NCBI GenBank assembly: GCA_016794835.1
Contig: JAEUJL010000028.1
Coordinates: 1-33,593 of the forward strand
Length of the DNA stretch: 33,593 nucleotides
Source: Gemmatimonadota bacterium
GTDB taxonomy: Bacteria > Gemmatimonadota > Gemmatimonadetes > Gemmatimonadales > Gemmatimonadaceae
Direction: 5' to 3'
In this document: positions 6,475 to 15,282 of the stretch, one piece after another
Numbering within the stretch: position 1 is the stretch's first letter
Layout of the letters: the number at the start of each line of letters is the position of its first letter
Program-made: the position numbers and the translations under genes
Notes under the pieces: generated by a model
What the model was told of the DNA's origin: nothing
Databases searched by the model: none
What the model saw: only the letters and a program-made list of their open reading frames with translations

Positions 6475-8396
6475 GGCTTGAGGGGTGACTTGCGCAGGTG
6501 CCCGTAGAGCAGCTCCTCGACGAACTCCACACACTTGAACTGCCCGAGGCGCGCCTCGGGGTCGACGTTGCGGTACAGCGTCAGGCGCATGGACCACGGC
6601 CGCGTGAAGGTCTCCGGATCGTCGATGGTGGCCTCGTAGCGCATGTGGTCGCGTCCGAGCAACGTGTACCGCTCCACCACCTTCATGGCGGCGCTGTGAT
6701 GGTTGCCGGCGCGGTCAAACCAGGTGGCATCGTTGAAGCCGCGCACGGTGACCTCGAAGGTATCACCATCCCATCGACCAACCGATTGCCCCATCCACGC
6801 GTCCACCTGTGGTTCCCCCGGGTCGCTGAGGTAGATGTGACGGACCGCCCCCGCGTACTCGTATGTGAAGAAGGTCGCCGAATCGCCCTGGAAGATCTGG
6901 AACGGGTACGGCATGTACGTCGCCCGCGGAACACCCGGGAGGTAGCACCGCACCTCGGGATCGCGCGCCAGCCACTGGGCGCGGTTCTCGTTGCGGCGAG
7001 CCAGCGCTTCCGGCTTGTAGGGGAGCGGGCCGCCCGCGACGATCCCCGGCCCACCGGGCACCGCGCCGATCGCGCCGAGGGCCACGACCTCCTTCGCCGG
7101 GACCGGCACGACGGGCCCCGGCCGCAGGGCCAGCGCCGCGCGCGGATCGTGCGGCTCGATGTCGTAGTTGGCGTGGGTGCCTAACGCCTGCCAGATCCCG
7201 CTCAGGTCCGGACGTCCCTGCGGGGTCCGCGGAATCCCGGGAGCGTCCTGTCCGGACGGCGCGCCGCGCTGCATCCAGGTGCGCGCCTGCGCCCGGACCA
7301 CGTCGAGCAGGTCGCCCATCACCAGGTTGACGTCGATCAGGTGCAGCCCCCACACCGCCTGTGCCGCCGTACCGGGGCCGATGTCACCGGGGATGTCATC
7401 GGCCCGTGGATCCGCCGGATCGGCCTGCACCGTGACCTCCAGCCGTGACCCGTTGGCATCGGCCACGCACGCCGCGCGCAGCAACCCCGGGACCTTCACA
7501 AAGGGGGTCTCGATCGCTGTCCCACCGGTTACCCAGGGATGCGGACGCGTGCCCGCACTGCCGGTGATGGCGCGTCCCTTTCCCGTCAGGTAGGCCTGCA
7601 GCGGTGCGGCACCTCCCGCCAGCGCAGCCGGATTGGTGCACGCGGCCTCCTGGCCGGCCGCGGCGACACGACCGAAATACGCGCGTGCAGCGGGGGGCAC
7701 GGTCGACCGAAACGCACCAAACGAGATGAGGCAGCCGACCTGGCCGTTCGTGCGACACAAGGGAATGGACTGATACGTGGCACCCACATCCCGGCCGGCG
7801 GTCACCGGGATCGCCGTCCCGAGGAGCATGGCCGAGACCAATTGCCGCTGGATCGGCTTCCCCTCGATCTCGTGCTTGATGAGCTCCGTCAGCACCATCG
7901 CCCCCTGCGAGTGGCCGACCAGCACCACACCGCGCCCCTGGTTATCCCGGCGGAGGTAGTCGTTCCAGGCCGCGAGCACGTCACCGTAGTGCTGGCCACG
8001 CGTGAGGGAGACCGCCTGCCCCCCCGCCAGCGACTGACGCAGCGCCTTCAGCGTGACCTGGCGATACAACGGGGCAAACGGACGACAGACGGACGCGAAC
8101 CGGGCGAACTGCTGGCGAATGACGTTGCGCTCCTCCTCCCCGGCCACCATGTCGCTGTAGGTCGTCGTGTCTTCCGACACCGTCGGGTACACATAGAAGC
8201 AGTCGATGCCCGGATTCGCCGCCGGCGTGAACGTCTCGGCGGTGGTGCGGCCGTCGGCGGCGACCACGGTCGCCGTGAGGTCGATCGCGCAGGCGTCCAC
8301 ACGGCCCGGTCGACACAGCCATGATTCGTCGCGCGCGTACGACACGGTCGACGGGAGCTGCTGCAGCGCGAAGAGCAACGGAAGGAGCATGTACAT
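6471..8396 (-). CDS. DUF3089 alpha/beta-hydrolase fused to a PDLSGIW-type secreted domain
   Basis: A 641-residue exported two-part protein. After a signal peptide (about 1-21), residues 22-372 look like DUF3089, a lipase-like alpha/beta hydrolase. This part has CFYVYPTVSEDTTTYSDM at about 66, the nucleophile elbow GHSQG at 161-165 (Ser163) and GLHLIDVNLVMGDLL near 350, whose His352 is a candidate catalytic His. After a linker, residues about 390-641 form the same unknown secreted domain as the next gene product (GRPDLSGIWQ, GRWDGDTFEV, KCVEFVEELLYGHL). DUF3089 proteins are, to my knowledge, usually about 350 residues and stand alone. ATG 8396 fits the signal peptide; ATG 8390 is also possible and no clear Shine-Dalgarno decides. 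It is the first gene of the operon. A CGTTAGGC site lies in the linker-proximal part of the second domain. Confidence 0.82.
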   Translation of the reverse strand: MYMLLPLLFALQQLPSTVSYARDESWLCRPGRVDACAIDLTATVVAADGRTTAETFTPAANPGIDCFYVYPTVSEDTTTYSDMVAGEEERNVIRQQFARFASVCRPFAPLYRQVTLKALRQSLAGGQAVSLTRGQHYGDVLAAWNDYLRRDNQGRGVVLVGHSQGAMVLTELIKHEIEGKPIQRQLVSAMLLGTAIPVTAGRDVGATYQSIPLCRTNGQVGCLISFGAFRSTVPPAARAYFGRVAAAGQEAACTNPAALAGGAAPLQAYLTGKGRAITGSAGTRPHPWVTGGTAIETPFVKVPGLLRAACVADANGSRLEVTVQADPADPRADDIPGDIGPGTAAQAVWGLHLIDVNLVMGDLLDVVRAQARTWMQRGAPSGQDAPGIPRTPQGRPDLSGIWQALGTHANYDIEPHDPRAALALRPGPVVPVPAKEVVALGAIGAVPGGPGIVAGGPLPYKPEALARRNENRAQWLARDPEVRCYLPGVPRATYMPYPFQIFQGDSATFFTYEYAGAVRHIYLSDPGEPQVDAWMGQSVGRWDGDTFEVTVRGFNDATWFDRAGNHHSAAMKVVERYTLLGRDHMRYEATIDDPETFTRPWSMRLTLYRNVDPEARLGQFKCVEFVEELLYGHLRKSPLKP

Positions 8397-8715
8397 CCGT
8401 AGTGGGGACCCGTGACGCTCGACTCCCCGCGACCCTTTGTCAACCCGATAAGAGGCGCCCAAGACACCGCGCGGCGTCTCGGGGCGCCGTGACCACCGCT
8501 GTCATCCCCCTTCCCGGATCGCGGCGCCCACCATGAACGGCACCGTGCGTGCCACCCGCTCTTCGGTCACTGGGGCCTCGCAAGCCTCGATCGAAAGATC
8601 GGGAGAGGTGGAAAATCCCCAATCCCGACGTTCCGAGAGGTCACGGCGGACTGGCGGCCCCAGGTGTCATCGCAGGCATGACCCATGCGTCCGCCTCGCC
8701 TGCATGGCATGGCCC
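8397..8715. other. Intergenic region without a recognisable gene
   Basis: These 319 bases separate the 5' end of the DUF3089 operon from the 3' end of the BNR-repeat gene. On the minus strand a perfect TTGACA (8443-8438) could be a -35 for the operon, but the position 17 bases further has only GAGCGT, so I do not call a promoter. A small hairpin (cgatc-gaaa-gatcg) is present near 8590. No open frame here looks coding, and no clear terminator for the BNR-repeat gene is visible. Confidence 0.5.
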
Positions 8716-11700
8716 TCAGCTCACCCCACTCCGCGGTCGCACCACGATGTTCGGGATGTTCCTCGACTTGAGCAGGTCGTTGAACGCCTGCAGGTCCCGT
8801 GAGATCAGCAGGTCCAGCGCATTCAGGTGATCCCGCAGCTGCGTATTCAGGATCGTGCGCACCTCGGTCGCCTGGTCGGTGGGTTTGTGATCGGACGCCG
8901 AGAGCCCGCCGGTGAGGTAGTTGAGCTTGGAGAGGAGCTTCGAGCCGAAGCGCACCCCGTCCTGGCCCCCGCCGGTCTGCCGCAGGTCGACCAGGTTCAT
9001 CTCGAGGTCGATGAGCTTCTGCTGGAGCTCGGTGGCCGTCCGCCGGACCTGGGCATCCTCGACAGCGCGCCCGATCCCTTCGAGCTGCACGCGCATCGAC
9101 TCGATGCGATGCACGGCATCGGCGCCGTCGTTCATGTCGCGCGCGATCTGCGTGAGCATGGCCACCTGCGCGGTGATGTCGCCCTCGGTCCCGCCGCTGT
9201 TCGGGTCCTTGCGCACCTCAACGGTCTGCGACTGTGATTGGCCCCCGGCGTTCAGCGTGACCGTGTAGGTCCCCGGTGGCGCGAGGATGCTGAGCCGACC
9301 CGTGCCCGGCGCCACGCGTCCCTCCGGTCCCGGGATGATGTGCGGCGCGTACATGGGCGAGGTGCGCAGCCGCACCTCCATCGTGGGCTCGTACCGCAGG
9401 TCCCAGTACACGCGGTTCACGCCGGCCGTGTTGGTCCCCGTGAGGGTGCGCACCACCTGCCCCTGGGCATTCGCCACCGTGAGGGTCACGCGTCCCTGCA
9501 CCGGCTGCTTGAGGAAATAGTTGATCCCGGCGCCGTACCGCGGGTTCTCCCCGGTGGTGGGATCGTCGTAGGTGGTCGACGGCGCGGTGATCGGCCGGAA
9601 TCGATAGGCAAAGCGCTGCGTGAAGAGGTGCACCTCCTTCGCCAGCACCTCCGGGGTCAGCTGCCGGAGCACGGTGATGTCATCCATGATCCAGAAGCCG
9701 CGCCCATACGTCGAGATCACCAGGTCGCTGAAATGCGGCTGGATCACGATCCCCGACACCGGCGCCGCCGGCAGGTCGTTCTGCAGTGGCTGCCAGTTCT
9801 CCCCGTCGTCAAAGCTCACGTAGATCGCGTTCTCCGCCCCGGCGAAGAGCAACCCGCGGCGCACCGGATCCTCGGCGATCACCCGCACGTAGCTCAATGG
9901 ACTCACCGGGATCCCGTTCACGATCTTGCGCCAGGTGCGGCCGTAGTCCGTGGTCTTGTAGATGAACGGGTCGCGGTTGTTCACCTGGTGGTAGTCCACC
10001 GTGAGGTACGCGGTGCCCGCGTTGTACCTGGACGGCGCGATGGAGCGGATCGAGCCCCAGGGCAGCAGCCCCGGGAGGTTTGCCGTCACGTTGGTCCACG
10101 TCTTCCCGTTGTCGCGCGTCAGCTGCACCAGCCCGTCGTTGGTCCCCACCCAGATCAGCCCCTTCTCGATCGGCGACTCGGCAATCCCGTACACGACACC
10201 GGTGTACTCGACGCCGATGTTGTCCGGGGTGAGCCCGCCGGAACTCCCCTGCCGGCTCTTGTCGTTGAGCGTGAGGTCCGGCGAGATCACTTCCCAGCTC
10301 TGCCCGCCGTTGGTGGTGCGGTGCACGTGCTGGCTTCCCACGTACAGCGTGTTCCGGTCGTGCGGCGAGATCTGCAGCGGTGAATCCCAGACAAAGCGGT
10401 ACTTGTGGTCCGCCGGCGGGCCGTTGAGCTGCTGCGGCCAGATCTCGACGTTGCGGAACTGGCGACGCTCCTCCTCGAAGCGCACCACGATCCCGCCCAC
10501 CATCCCTGATCCCGAGGCGGTCGACCAGACGATCTTCGAGTCGACCGGGTCCGGCGTAGCCCAGCCGCTCTCGCCGCCACCAACGGAGTGCCACATCCCG
10601 CGCGGGATGCCCCCGTCCCCGCCGAAGCCCTGCACCCGACTATTGGACGGCCCGCGATACGACGGCTCGTCCTGCTTGTTGCCGAGCACGTTGTACGGAA
10701 TCTCGTTGTCCACCGTCACATGGTACATCTGCGCATTGAGCAGGCGCTGGCGGAACCAGGTCTTCCCGCGGTTCTGCGAGATAGACAGCCCCTGGTCGTG
10801 GGCGACGATCATCCGGTTGCCGTTGCCGGGATCGATCCACATGTCGTGGTGGTCACCGCCCGGCGCCTCGCCGCGCTGCAGGACGTTGATGGCGCGCCCG
10901 CCGTCGATGGTCTTCGCGAAGGACGCGGTCAGGAAGTACGCCTCGTCTTCATCCGAGGGATTCACCACGACGCGCGAGTAGTAGTGCGCACGGCCCATCG
11001 CGTTGCGGTCGCGGGAGATGAGGGCCCAGTTCGCCCCACCGTCCTCGCTGCGCCAGAGTTGCCCGCTCTCGGTCTCCTGCCCTTCCCAGGGCACACCATC
11101 CCCCGTCTCGATCAACGCATACACGCGATCCGGGTTGGACGGCGAGATGGCCAACGCGTGCTTGCCGGTGGGCTTGGTTGGGAGGCCGCGCCCGACGAGG
11201 CGCGTCCAGGTGGTCCCACCATCGCGCGACGTGAACAACCCACTCCCCGGGCCACCGCTGCGACGCCCCCAGGTCTTGATCTCGAACTGCCACATCCCCG
11301 CGTAGAGAATGCGGGGGTTGCGCGGGTCCATGGCGAGGTCCGAGCACCCGGTGTTCTCGTCCACATGCAGCACGCGCGTCCAGTTGGCGCCCCCGTCCGT
11401 CGTGCGAAAGACACCACGCTCCGGCTGGGGGCCATACGAATGCCCAAGGGCGCACGCCAGCACGACATCCGGGTTCTGCGGATGGATCGCGATGCGCGCA
11501 ATGCGCCCCGTCTTCTCCAACCCGACCTGCGTCCAGCTCTGTCCGGCGTCGGTCGACCGGTACATCCCCATGCCGAGCGAGATGTGCGAGCGAATGTGGG
11601 CCTCGCCGGTGCCCGCGTAGATCACGTTGGGATCCGACTTGGCGATCGCGAGCGAGCCGATCGACTGCACGGGATGTCCATCAAAGATCGACTTCCAGTT

Positions 11701-11922
11701 CACACCGGCATCGACGGTCTTCCAGATCCCCCCGGAGGCCGAGCCGACGTAGTAGGTCATCGGGTCGCCGGGAACGCCGGCCGCCGCCGAGAAGCGGTTG
11801 CCCTCCGGGCCGATCGTGCGCCAGTGGAGCCCCTTGTAGACGTCCGGAGACACACGTGCGCCCTGGGCGGTGGCCGTCAGGGCGTAAGCGGCGAGGGAGA
11901 GTACGGCGGCGGAGCGGAACAT
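8716..11922 (-). CDS. Large secreted sortilin/VPS10-like BNR (Asp-box) repeat protein
   Basis: A 1068-residue exported protein. The signal peptide MFRSAAVLSLAAYALTATA precedes YKGLHWRTIGPEGNRFSAAA, and the chain then carries at least ten Asp-box motifs (S/T-x-D-x-G-x-x-W), among them KTVDAGVNW, RSTDAGQSW, RTTDGGANW, TSRDGGTTW, RSEDGGANW, RTTNGGQSW, LTRDNGKTW and VSFDDGENW. These mark one or two BNR/sortilin-type beta-propellers over about residues 30-750. A beta-sandwich-like segment (VVRTLTG...NRVYWDLRYEP) follows, then a helical, coiled-coil-prone C-terminus. Many database entries call such proteins glycosyl hydrolases, but no catalytic residues support that, and a binding or scaffold role is equally possible. 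ATG 11922 fits the signal peptide. A good promoter lies about 45-70 bases upstream, so the gene has its own transcription unit after the efflux operon. Confidence 0.87.
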   Translation of the reverse strand: MFRSAAVLSLAAYALTATAQGARVSPDVYKGLHWRTIGPEGNRFSAAAGVPGDPMTYYVGSASGGIWKTVDAGVNWKSIFDGHPVQSIGSLAIAKSDPNVIYAGTGEAHIRSHISLGMGMYRSTDAGQSWTQVGLEKTGRIARIAIHPQNPDVVLACALGHSYGPQPERGVFRTTDGGANWTRVLHVDENTGCSDLAMDPRNPRILYAGMWQFEIKTWGRRSGGPGSGLFTSRDGGTTWTRLVGRGLPTKPTGKHALAISPSNPDRVYALIETGDGVPWEGQETESGQLWRSEDGGANWALISRDRNAMGRAHYYSRVVVNPSDEDEAYFLTASFAKTIDGGRAINVLQRGEAPGGDHHDMWIDPGNGNRMIVAHDQGLSISQNRGKTWFRQRLLNAQMYHVTVDNEIPYNVLGNKQDEPSYRGPSNSRVQGFGGDGGIPRGMWHSVGGGESGWATPDPVDSKIVWSTASGSGMVGGIVVRFEEERRQFRNVEIWPQQLNGPPADHKYRFVWDSPLQISPHDRNTLYVGSQHVHRTTNGGQSWEVISPDLTLNDKSRQGSSGGLTPDNIGVEYTGVVYGIAESPIEKGLIWVGTNDGLVQLTRDNGKTWTNVTANLPGLLPWGSIRSIAPSRYNAGTAYLTVDYHQVNNRDPFIYKTTDYGRTWRKIVNGIPVSPLSYVRVIAEDPVRRGLLFAGAENAIYVSFDDGENWQPLQNDLPAAPVSGIVIQPHFSDLVISTYGRGFWIMDDITVLRQLTPEVLAKEVHLFTQRFAYRFRPITAPSTTYDDPTTGENPRYGAGINYFLKQPVQGRVTLTVANAQGQVVRTLTGTNTAGVNRVYWDLRYEPTMEVRLRTSPMYAPHIIPGPEGRVAPGTGRLSILAPPGTYTVTLNAGGQSQSQTVEVRKDPNSGGTEGDITAQVAMLTQIARDMNDGADAVHRIESMRVQLEGIGRAVEDAQVRRTATELQQKLIDLEMNLVDLRQTGGGQDGVRFGSKLLSKLNYLTGGLSASDHKPTDQATEVRTILNTQLRDHLNALDLLISRDLQAFNDLLKSRNIPNIVVRPRSGVS

Positions 11923-11965
11923 GGCAGGACGGGTGCGGGGGGCAGGAGCCGGGCGCTTGGCCCTG

Positions 11966-11994
11966 ATCCTACCCCCCGATACCACGGCCGTCAA
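11966..11994 (-). promoter_or_regulatory. Sigma70-type promoter of the BNR-repeat gene
   Basis: On the minus strand TTGACG (11994-11989) and TAGGAT (11971-11966) are separated by exactly 17 bases. Both hexamers match the vegetative consensus well for DNA this rich in G+C. Transcription would start near 11959, giving a leader of about 37 bases before ATG 11922. It is the best promoter match I found in the window. Confidence 0.6.
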
Positions 11995-12045
11995 AGCGAC
12001 GTGTTCAAGGCTTCGTCCATCCGGGCAACCCAACACCAGCGTCGC

Positions 12046-15000
12046 TCACCTATCGGCACCTGCCAGTTCGCGCTCGCGAAGGTGAGACCAGAGGATGGGC
12101 ACGACCACCAGGGTGAGTATCGTGCTGGACGCCATGCCACCGATCATCGGGACCCCGATCCGCTTCATCACGCTGGCGCCCGTCCCATCGGCCCACAGGA
12201 TCGGGAGGAGGCCAATCATGGTGGACGCCACCGTCATCATCTTCGGGCGCACCCGCTCCACCGCCCCTTCCATCACCGCGAGATACAGGTCCATACGCCC
12301 CGGCCGCCGACCGGCTTCCCCCGCCTGCGCGGCGCGCCGCGCCCACGCCTGGTCGAGGTACACCAGCATCAGGACCGAGGTCTCGGCCGCCACTCCGGCC
12401 AGGGCAAGGAATCCCACCGTCACCGCCACCGACCAGTTGTAGTCGAGCGCCCAGAGCAACCACACGCCCCCCACGAGCGTGAACGGCACCGACAGCATGA
12501 CGAGCAGCGTCGCGCCAACACTGTGGAAGTTGAAGTACAGCAGGAGGAATACGATGACGAGGGTCGCCGGGACGACCAGCCGCATGCGCTCGGCGGCGCG
12601 CTGCATGTACTCGAACTGTCCGCTCCAGGTGAGGGTGTAGCCTGGCGGCAGCGACACACCGCGCGCGATCTCCGCACGCGCGCGGGCGACGTAACCGCCG
12701 AGGTCGTCACTGGCGACGTCGACGAAGACCCACGCCGTCGGCACGGCCCCTTCCGTGCGGACGACCATCGGGCCCGGTACCTGCTTGATGGTGGCCACCT
12801 GGCCGAGCGGGACCTGCGCCGTCCGCGCAGCGGTGGGCATACCCCCGGCACTCCCCATCGCGGCAGGGACTGCGAGGCGTCCTCCCTCGTGCGCCACGGG
12901 GACAAGGACAGCGGCGAGACGCTCCGGCGTGTCGCGCAATTCCTGCGGGTACCGCACGCGTACCCCGTAGCGCGCGCGCCCCTCCACGGTCTGGGTGATG
13001 GTCATGCCGCCAATGGCGGTGGCGATGACGGTCTGCACGTCGCCGACATTGAGGCCGTGCCGGGCCGCCGCCTCGCGGTCGATGTCGATGTCGAGGTAGT
13101 AACCGCTGACCGCGCGTTCCGCGTACGCACTCCGTGTTCCCGGGAGACCCTGCAGCACACGCTCGACCTCGGTCCCGAGTCGTTCGAGGACGGCGAGGTC
13201 AGGCCCGAACACCTTGACCCCCACTGGGGTGCGGATCCCGGTCGCGAGCATGTCAATGCGCCCGCGAATCGGCATCGTCCACGCATTCGTGACGCCCGGA
13301 AGGCGAACCGCCGCGTCCATCTCGGCAATGAGGGCTTCGGTCGTGAGTCCGGGGCGCCACATGGCGCGGGGCCTGAGCTGGATCGTGGTCTCGGCCATGT
13401 CGAGCCCCGCAGGATCGGTCGCCGTGTTGGCCCGCCCGGCCTTGCCCCACACACTCTCCACCTCTGGAAAGCGTGCGAGGATCGCGTCCTGCTGCCGAAG
13501 GAGCTCGCGCGCCCGTGCCACGCTGATGCCGGGCAGCGTCGTCGGCATGAAGAGGATCGTCCCCTCGTCCAGCGGCGGCATGAATTCGCTCCCGAGTCGC
13601 TGGAAGGGGATCCAGGTCAGGACAAACAGGGCGACGGCGCCCCCAACCACGCCGGCGCGGTGGCGCAGGGCCCACTCGAGCACCGGACGATAGGCGGCGA
13701 TAAGGAGCCGACTCAGGGGATTCGCGTGCTCCCGGTAGATGCGCCCACGGATGAACATCCCCATGAGCACGGGAACCAGGGTGACGCTGAGGAGGCTCGC
13801 CGCCGCCATCGCGAGGGTCTTCGTCAGCGCGAGCGGCTTGAAGAGGCGTCCTTCCTGTCCCTCGAGCGTGAACACCGGGAGGAAGGAGACCGTGATGATG
13901 AGCAGGGAGAAGAACAGCGACGGGCCCACCTCCCGCGCGGCCGCCCGTGCCACCTCCCAGCGCTCCGTGGCGGTGAGCGACGCGGTGTCGATGAAGGCCG
14001 CCCCGTCCGGCATCCGCCGTTCCAGGTGCTTGTGCATGTTCTCGACCATCACCACCGCGGCGTCCACCAGCTCGGCGATCGCGAGGGCGACCCCGCCTAA
14101 CGACATGAGATCCACCCCGATCCCCAGCGTCTTCAGGCCGAGGAAGGCCACCAGCACACTGACCGGGAGGGTGACCACCGCCACCAGGGCCGACCGGGCG
14201 TGCAAGAGGAAGACAATGCAGATCGCGGCGACAATGAGCGCCTCCTCCCACACCGTCCGGCGCAACGTGTCGATCGCCTCGAGAATGAGCCCGCTCCGGT
14301 CGTACACCGGCCGCACGACCACTCCCGGTGGCAATCCGGCGGCGACCGCCACCATTCGCTCCTTCACCCGCTCGATGGTCAACAGGGCATTCTCGCCGGA
14401 TCGCATGACCACGATCCCCCCGACGGCATCGCCGCGACCGTCGAGGTCCGTGATGCCCCGGCGCACCGCGGGGCCGATGGTGACGCGTCCCAGTTCCGCC
14501 ACGCGGACCGGGGTGCCCGCGGGAGTGGCCCCGACGACGACCTGCTCGATATCACCAATGCCATCGAGGTAGCCGAGGCCACGCACCATGTGCTCGCGCT
14601 CGGAGAGCTCCATGACCATGGCGCCAACATCGCTGTTCGCTCCCTGGAGGGCCGCCATGACGCTCGTCACCGGGATCCCGTACGCCAGGAGGCGCGCGGG
14701 ATCGAGGTCCACCTGGTACTGCTTCTCGAACCCACCCACGGTTGCCACCTCGGCGACGCCCGGCACTGCGGTGAGGGCATACCGGATCGACCAGTCCTGC
14801 AGGCTGCGCAACTCCGCGAGGCTCATCCGACCGGTGGTATCCTCCAACACGTACTGGTAGACCCAACCCAGGCCGGTCGCGTCGGGACCCAGGGTCGGAG
14901 CGACCGTGGCGGGGAGGCGTCCGCGCAGGCCCGCCAGGTACTCCAACACGCGCGTGCGCGCCCAATACAGGTCCGTCCTGTCGTCGAAGATCACATAGAC

Positions 15001-15279
15001 GAACGAGATGCCGAAGAACGAGTACCCGCGCACCGTCCGGGCGCCGGGCACCTTGAGCATCTCGGCCGCGATGGGATAGGTGACCTGGTCCTCAACGATC
15101 CGTGGCGCCTGCTCCCCGTACTCCGCCTGCACGATGACCTGCACGTCCGAGAGGTCCGGGATGGCCTCGAGCGGCACCGTGCGCAGCGCCCACAGGCCCG
15201 CCATCGCGAGGACGCCCGTGAGCAGGAGGACGACGAACCGGTTGCGGATGGACCAGTCGATCAGCGTGTGCGGACGCAT
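12046..15279 (-). CDS. cusA: CusA/CzcA-family heavy-metal efflux RND pump (Cu/Ag type)
   Basis: A 1077-residue inner-membrane RND pump that exports metal in exchange for protons. It starts with a typical TM1 (IRNRFVVLLLTGVLAMAG) and the PLEAIPDLSDVQVIV block of the heavy-metal subfamily. The TM4 proton-relay region is AELVDAAVVMVENMHKHLE, with the expected Asp and Glu. The periplasmic metal cleft has LDMAETTIQL and RIDMLATGI, whose Met residues correspond to what I recall as Met573 and Met623 of E. coli CusA, favouring Cu(I)/Ag(I) over Zn/Co/Cd. The C-terminal part has VRPKMMTVASTMIGLLPILW. ATG 15279 is preceded at 7 bases by AGGAGGA, which lies inside the end of the adaptor gene. It is last in the efflux operon. 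A CGTTAGGC site codes Ser-Leu-Gly near TM4. Confidence 0.93.
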   Translation of the reverse strand: MRPHTLIDWSIRNRFVVLLLTGVLAMAGLWALRTVPLEAIPDLSDVQVIVQAEYGEQAPRIVEDQVTYPIAAEMLKVPGARTVRGYSFFGISFVYVIFDDRTDLYWARTRVLEYLAGLRGRLPATVAPTLGPDATGLGWVYQYVLEDTTGRMSLAELRSLQDWSIRYALTAVPGVAEVATVGGFEKQYQVDLDPARLLAYGIPVTSVMAALQGANSDVGAMVMELSEREHMVRGLGYLDGIGDIEQVVVGATPAGTPVRVAELGRVTIGPAVRRGITDLDGRGDAVGGIVVMRSGENALLTIERVKERMVAVAAGLPPGVVVRPVYDRSGLILEAIDTLRRTVWEEALIVAAICIVFLLHARSALVAVVTLPVSVLVAFLGLKTLGIGVDLMSLGGVALAIAELVDAAVVMVENMHKHLERRMPDGAAFIDTASLTATERWEVARAAAREVGPSLFFSLLIITVSFLPVFTLEGQEGRLFKPLALTKTLAMAAASLLSVTLVPVLMGMFIRGRIYREHANPLSRLLIAAYRPVLEWALRHRAGVVGGAVALFVLTWIPFQRLGSEFMPPLDEGTILFMPTTLPGISVARARELLRQQDAILARFPEVESVWGKAGRANTATDPAGLDMAETTIQLRPRAMWRPGLTTEALIAEMDAAVRLPGVTNAWTMPIRGRIDMLATGIRTPVGVKVFGPDLAVLERLGTEVERVLQGLPGTRSAYAERAVSGYYLDIDIDREAAARHGLNVGDVQTVIATAIGGMTITQTVEGRARYGVRVRYPQELRDTPERLAAVLVPVAHEGGRLAVPAAMGSAGGMPTAARTAQVPLGQVATIKQVPGPMVVRTEGAVPTAWVFVDVASDDLGGYVARARAEIARGVSLPPGYTLTWSGQFEYMQRAAERMRLVVPATLVIVFLLLYFNFHSVGATLLVMLSVPFTLVGGVWLLWALDYNWSVAVTVGFLALAGVAAETSVLMLVYLDQAWARRAAQAGEAGRRPGRMDLYLAVMEGAVERVRPKMMTVASTMIGLLPILWADGTGASVMKRIGVPMIGGMASSTILTLVVVPILWSHLRERELAGADR

Positions 15280-15282
15280 GGG

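Noticed and set aside
8438-8443. Perfect TTGACA as promoter of the DUF3089 operon
   Set aside because: No acceptable -10 lies 16-19 bases downstream (GAGCGT at 17), so it is not called as a promoter.
10588-14100. A very long plus-strand open frame (over 1100 codons) opposite the BNR-repeat and cusA genes
   Set aside because: It is the antisense shadow of two confidently identified genes in G+C-rich DNA, crosses their intergenic promoter region, and its translation is Arg/Pro/His-rich without domains.
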